Origin: an uncultured Oscillospiraceae bacterium
GTDB lineage: Bacteria; Bacillota; Clostridia; Oscillospirales; Ruminococcaceae
Length of the DNA: 59,065 bases
Direction: 5' to 3'
NCBI GenBank assembly: GCA_910578255.1
Contig: CAJTQM010000009.1
Span: forward strand, 1-59,065
Shown here: positions 58,582-59,065 of the stretch, piece by piece
How the letters are laid out: every line of letters begins with the position of its first letter
Position numbering within the stretch: the stretch's first letter is position 1
Program-made: the position numbers and the translations under genes
The notes under the pieces: generated by a model
The model's database searches: none
Told to the model about the DNA's origin: nothing
Seen by the model: the letters and a program-made list of their open reading frames with translations, nothing else

Positions 58582-58889
58582 TTATTGCTCATACTCTGCA
58601 TAATCCTTTTCAATGGCCAAAAGTCCCTGTCCAAGCAAAACCGGAAAATAGCGGGGACCTATTACACAACGATAAACTTTCCCGCTTTCTCCTTCAAATG
58701 CAATGAGATAGTCCCCATAGGCATCCGCCCACTCTATTTCCGTACACACTAGCCGCATTTCTGTGAAATGCTCCTTTACATAGCTTGTTCCATAGATTTT
58801 TGCAATCTGCTTTGGAACAACTCCGCCAAACCACAATGCGCAATTATACACACTGTCAAAGCACAAATCAGCCATTTTTTATTTTTCAT
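58582..58889 (-). pseudogene. Probable frameshifted small membrane-anchored protein
   Basis: ATG 58889 has AAGGAGGGG upstream and opens a basic-hydrophobic anchor (MKNKKWLICALTVCIIA) but stops at 58776. The overlapping frame, open from 58875 to 58582, continues with WFGGVVPKQIAKIYGTSYV and a globular domain of about 75 residues, yet has no ribosome site of its own. Joining the frames near 58838 restores one protein of about 100 residues with an N-terminal membrane segment. A one-base change in a short run, or a sequencing error, would explain it. If the second frame is used alone, the product is a 97-residue soluble protein. No family recognised. Confidence 0.5.
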
Positions 58890-58988
58890 ATAGAGTGCCC
58901 CTCCTTTGTGCATTACAATTTTCCACAAGCCACAACTGGGAGGGGGCAGTTTTTGTCCATCAAGTAAACTCTCCAAACGATAATCAAA

Positions 58989-59029
58989 GAAAAAGGAGCA
59001 GGTGATAAACTTGCACCTGCTCCTTTTTC
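58989..59029 (-). terminator. Terminator after the tRNA at the right edge
   Basis: GAAAAAGGAGCAGGTG pairs exactly with CACCTGCTCCTTTTTC, six bases past the CCA end of the minus-strand tRNA, with a T-run on that strand. Its GGAGCAGG core equals the terminator at 55771. Confidence 0.85.
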
Positions 59030-59035
59030 AGGAAA

Positions 59036-59065
59036 TGGCTCCCCAAGTAGGGCTCGAACCTACGA
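59036..59065 (-). tRNA. 3' part of a tRNA, cut by the window edge (possibly tRNA-Asn)
   Basis: The minus strand shows a T-arm GTAGG-TTCGAGC-CCTAC, the 3' acceptor strand TTGGGGA, discriminator G and encoded CCA. The anticodon is outside the window. A G discriminator and a TCCCCAA-type acceptor fit tRNA-Asn, but this is only a guess. Confidence 0.8.

Overview
The window reads as an ordinary chromosomal segment of a GC-rich, spore-forming, anaerobic Clostridia species, most like the Oscillospiraceae/Ruminococcaceae type. The reasons are a clostridial SleC-type spore cortex hydrolase, a SpoVB-like flippase, rubrerythrin, strong AGGAGG ribosome binding sites, TTGACA/TATAAT promoters, many U-tailed terminators, and a bacterial IMP cyclohydrolase of the archaeal PurO type. 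No phage, CRISPR array, complete insertion sequence or rRNA is visible.

Layout. 1-413: hairpin-rich DNA without a gene. 414-589: a tRNA-Tyr/tRNA-Thr pair on the minus strand. 813-7496: a PurF paralogue without its glutaminase cysteine, a PdaA-like deacetylase lipoprotein, a small acidic membrane protein, two small lipoproteins, a MATE exporter and rubrerythrin. 7740-10987: a three-gene carbohydrate cluster (BtpA/SgcQ family, FGGY kinase, TIM-barrel epimerase) behind a good promoter. 11078-15344: a patatin-like lipase, a second MATE exporter and a serine hydrolase. 15431-26895: a minus-strand purine operon purE-purC-purF-purM-purN-purO-purH(AICAR transformylase only)-purD-purL, whose leader of about 450 nt ends in an intrinsic terminator just before purE. 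27563-34113: SpoVB-like flippase, SleC, a third MATE exporter, a small membrane protein and an EamA transporter.

34269-49788 is the complete S10-spc-alpha superoperon on the minus strand: 31 genes from rpsJ to rplQ, including secY, adk, map, a KOW-domain RNA-binding protein, infA and rpoA. Its leader holds a possible 29-codon peptide. 50375-59065: two lipoproteins, typA, lexA with a candidate operator, a small unknown gene, a CyuA-type cysteine desulfidase, a methyltransferase, a probable frameshifted gene and the 3' end of another tRNA.

How the genes work together. The purine operon covers most steps from PRPP to IMP, with the last two carried by separate proteins instead of bifunctional PurH; no purB or purK is present. 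The superoperon supplies the core translation, secretion and transcription machinery. The most open questions are the purine leader, the orphan sugar cluster, the glutaminase-dead PurF paralogue, the S10 leader peptide and a possible small RNA near 55.7 kb.
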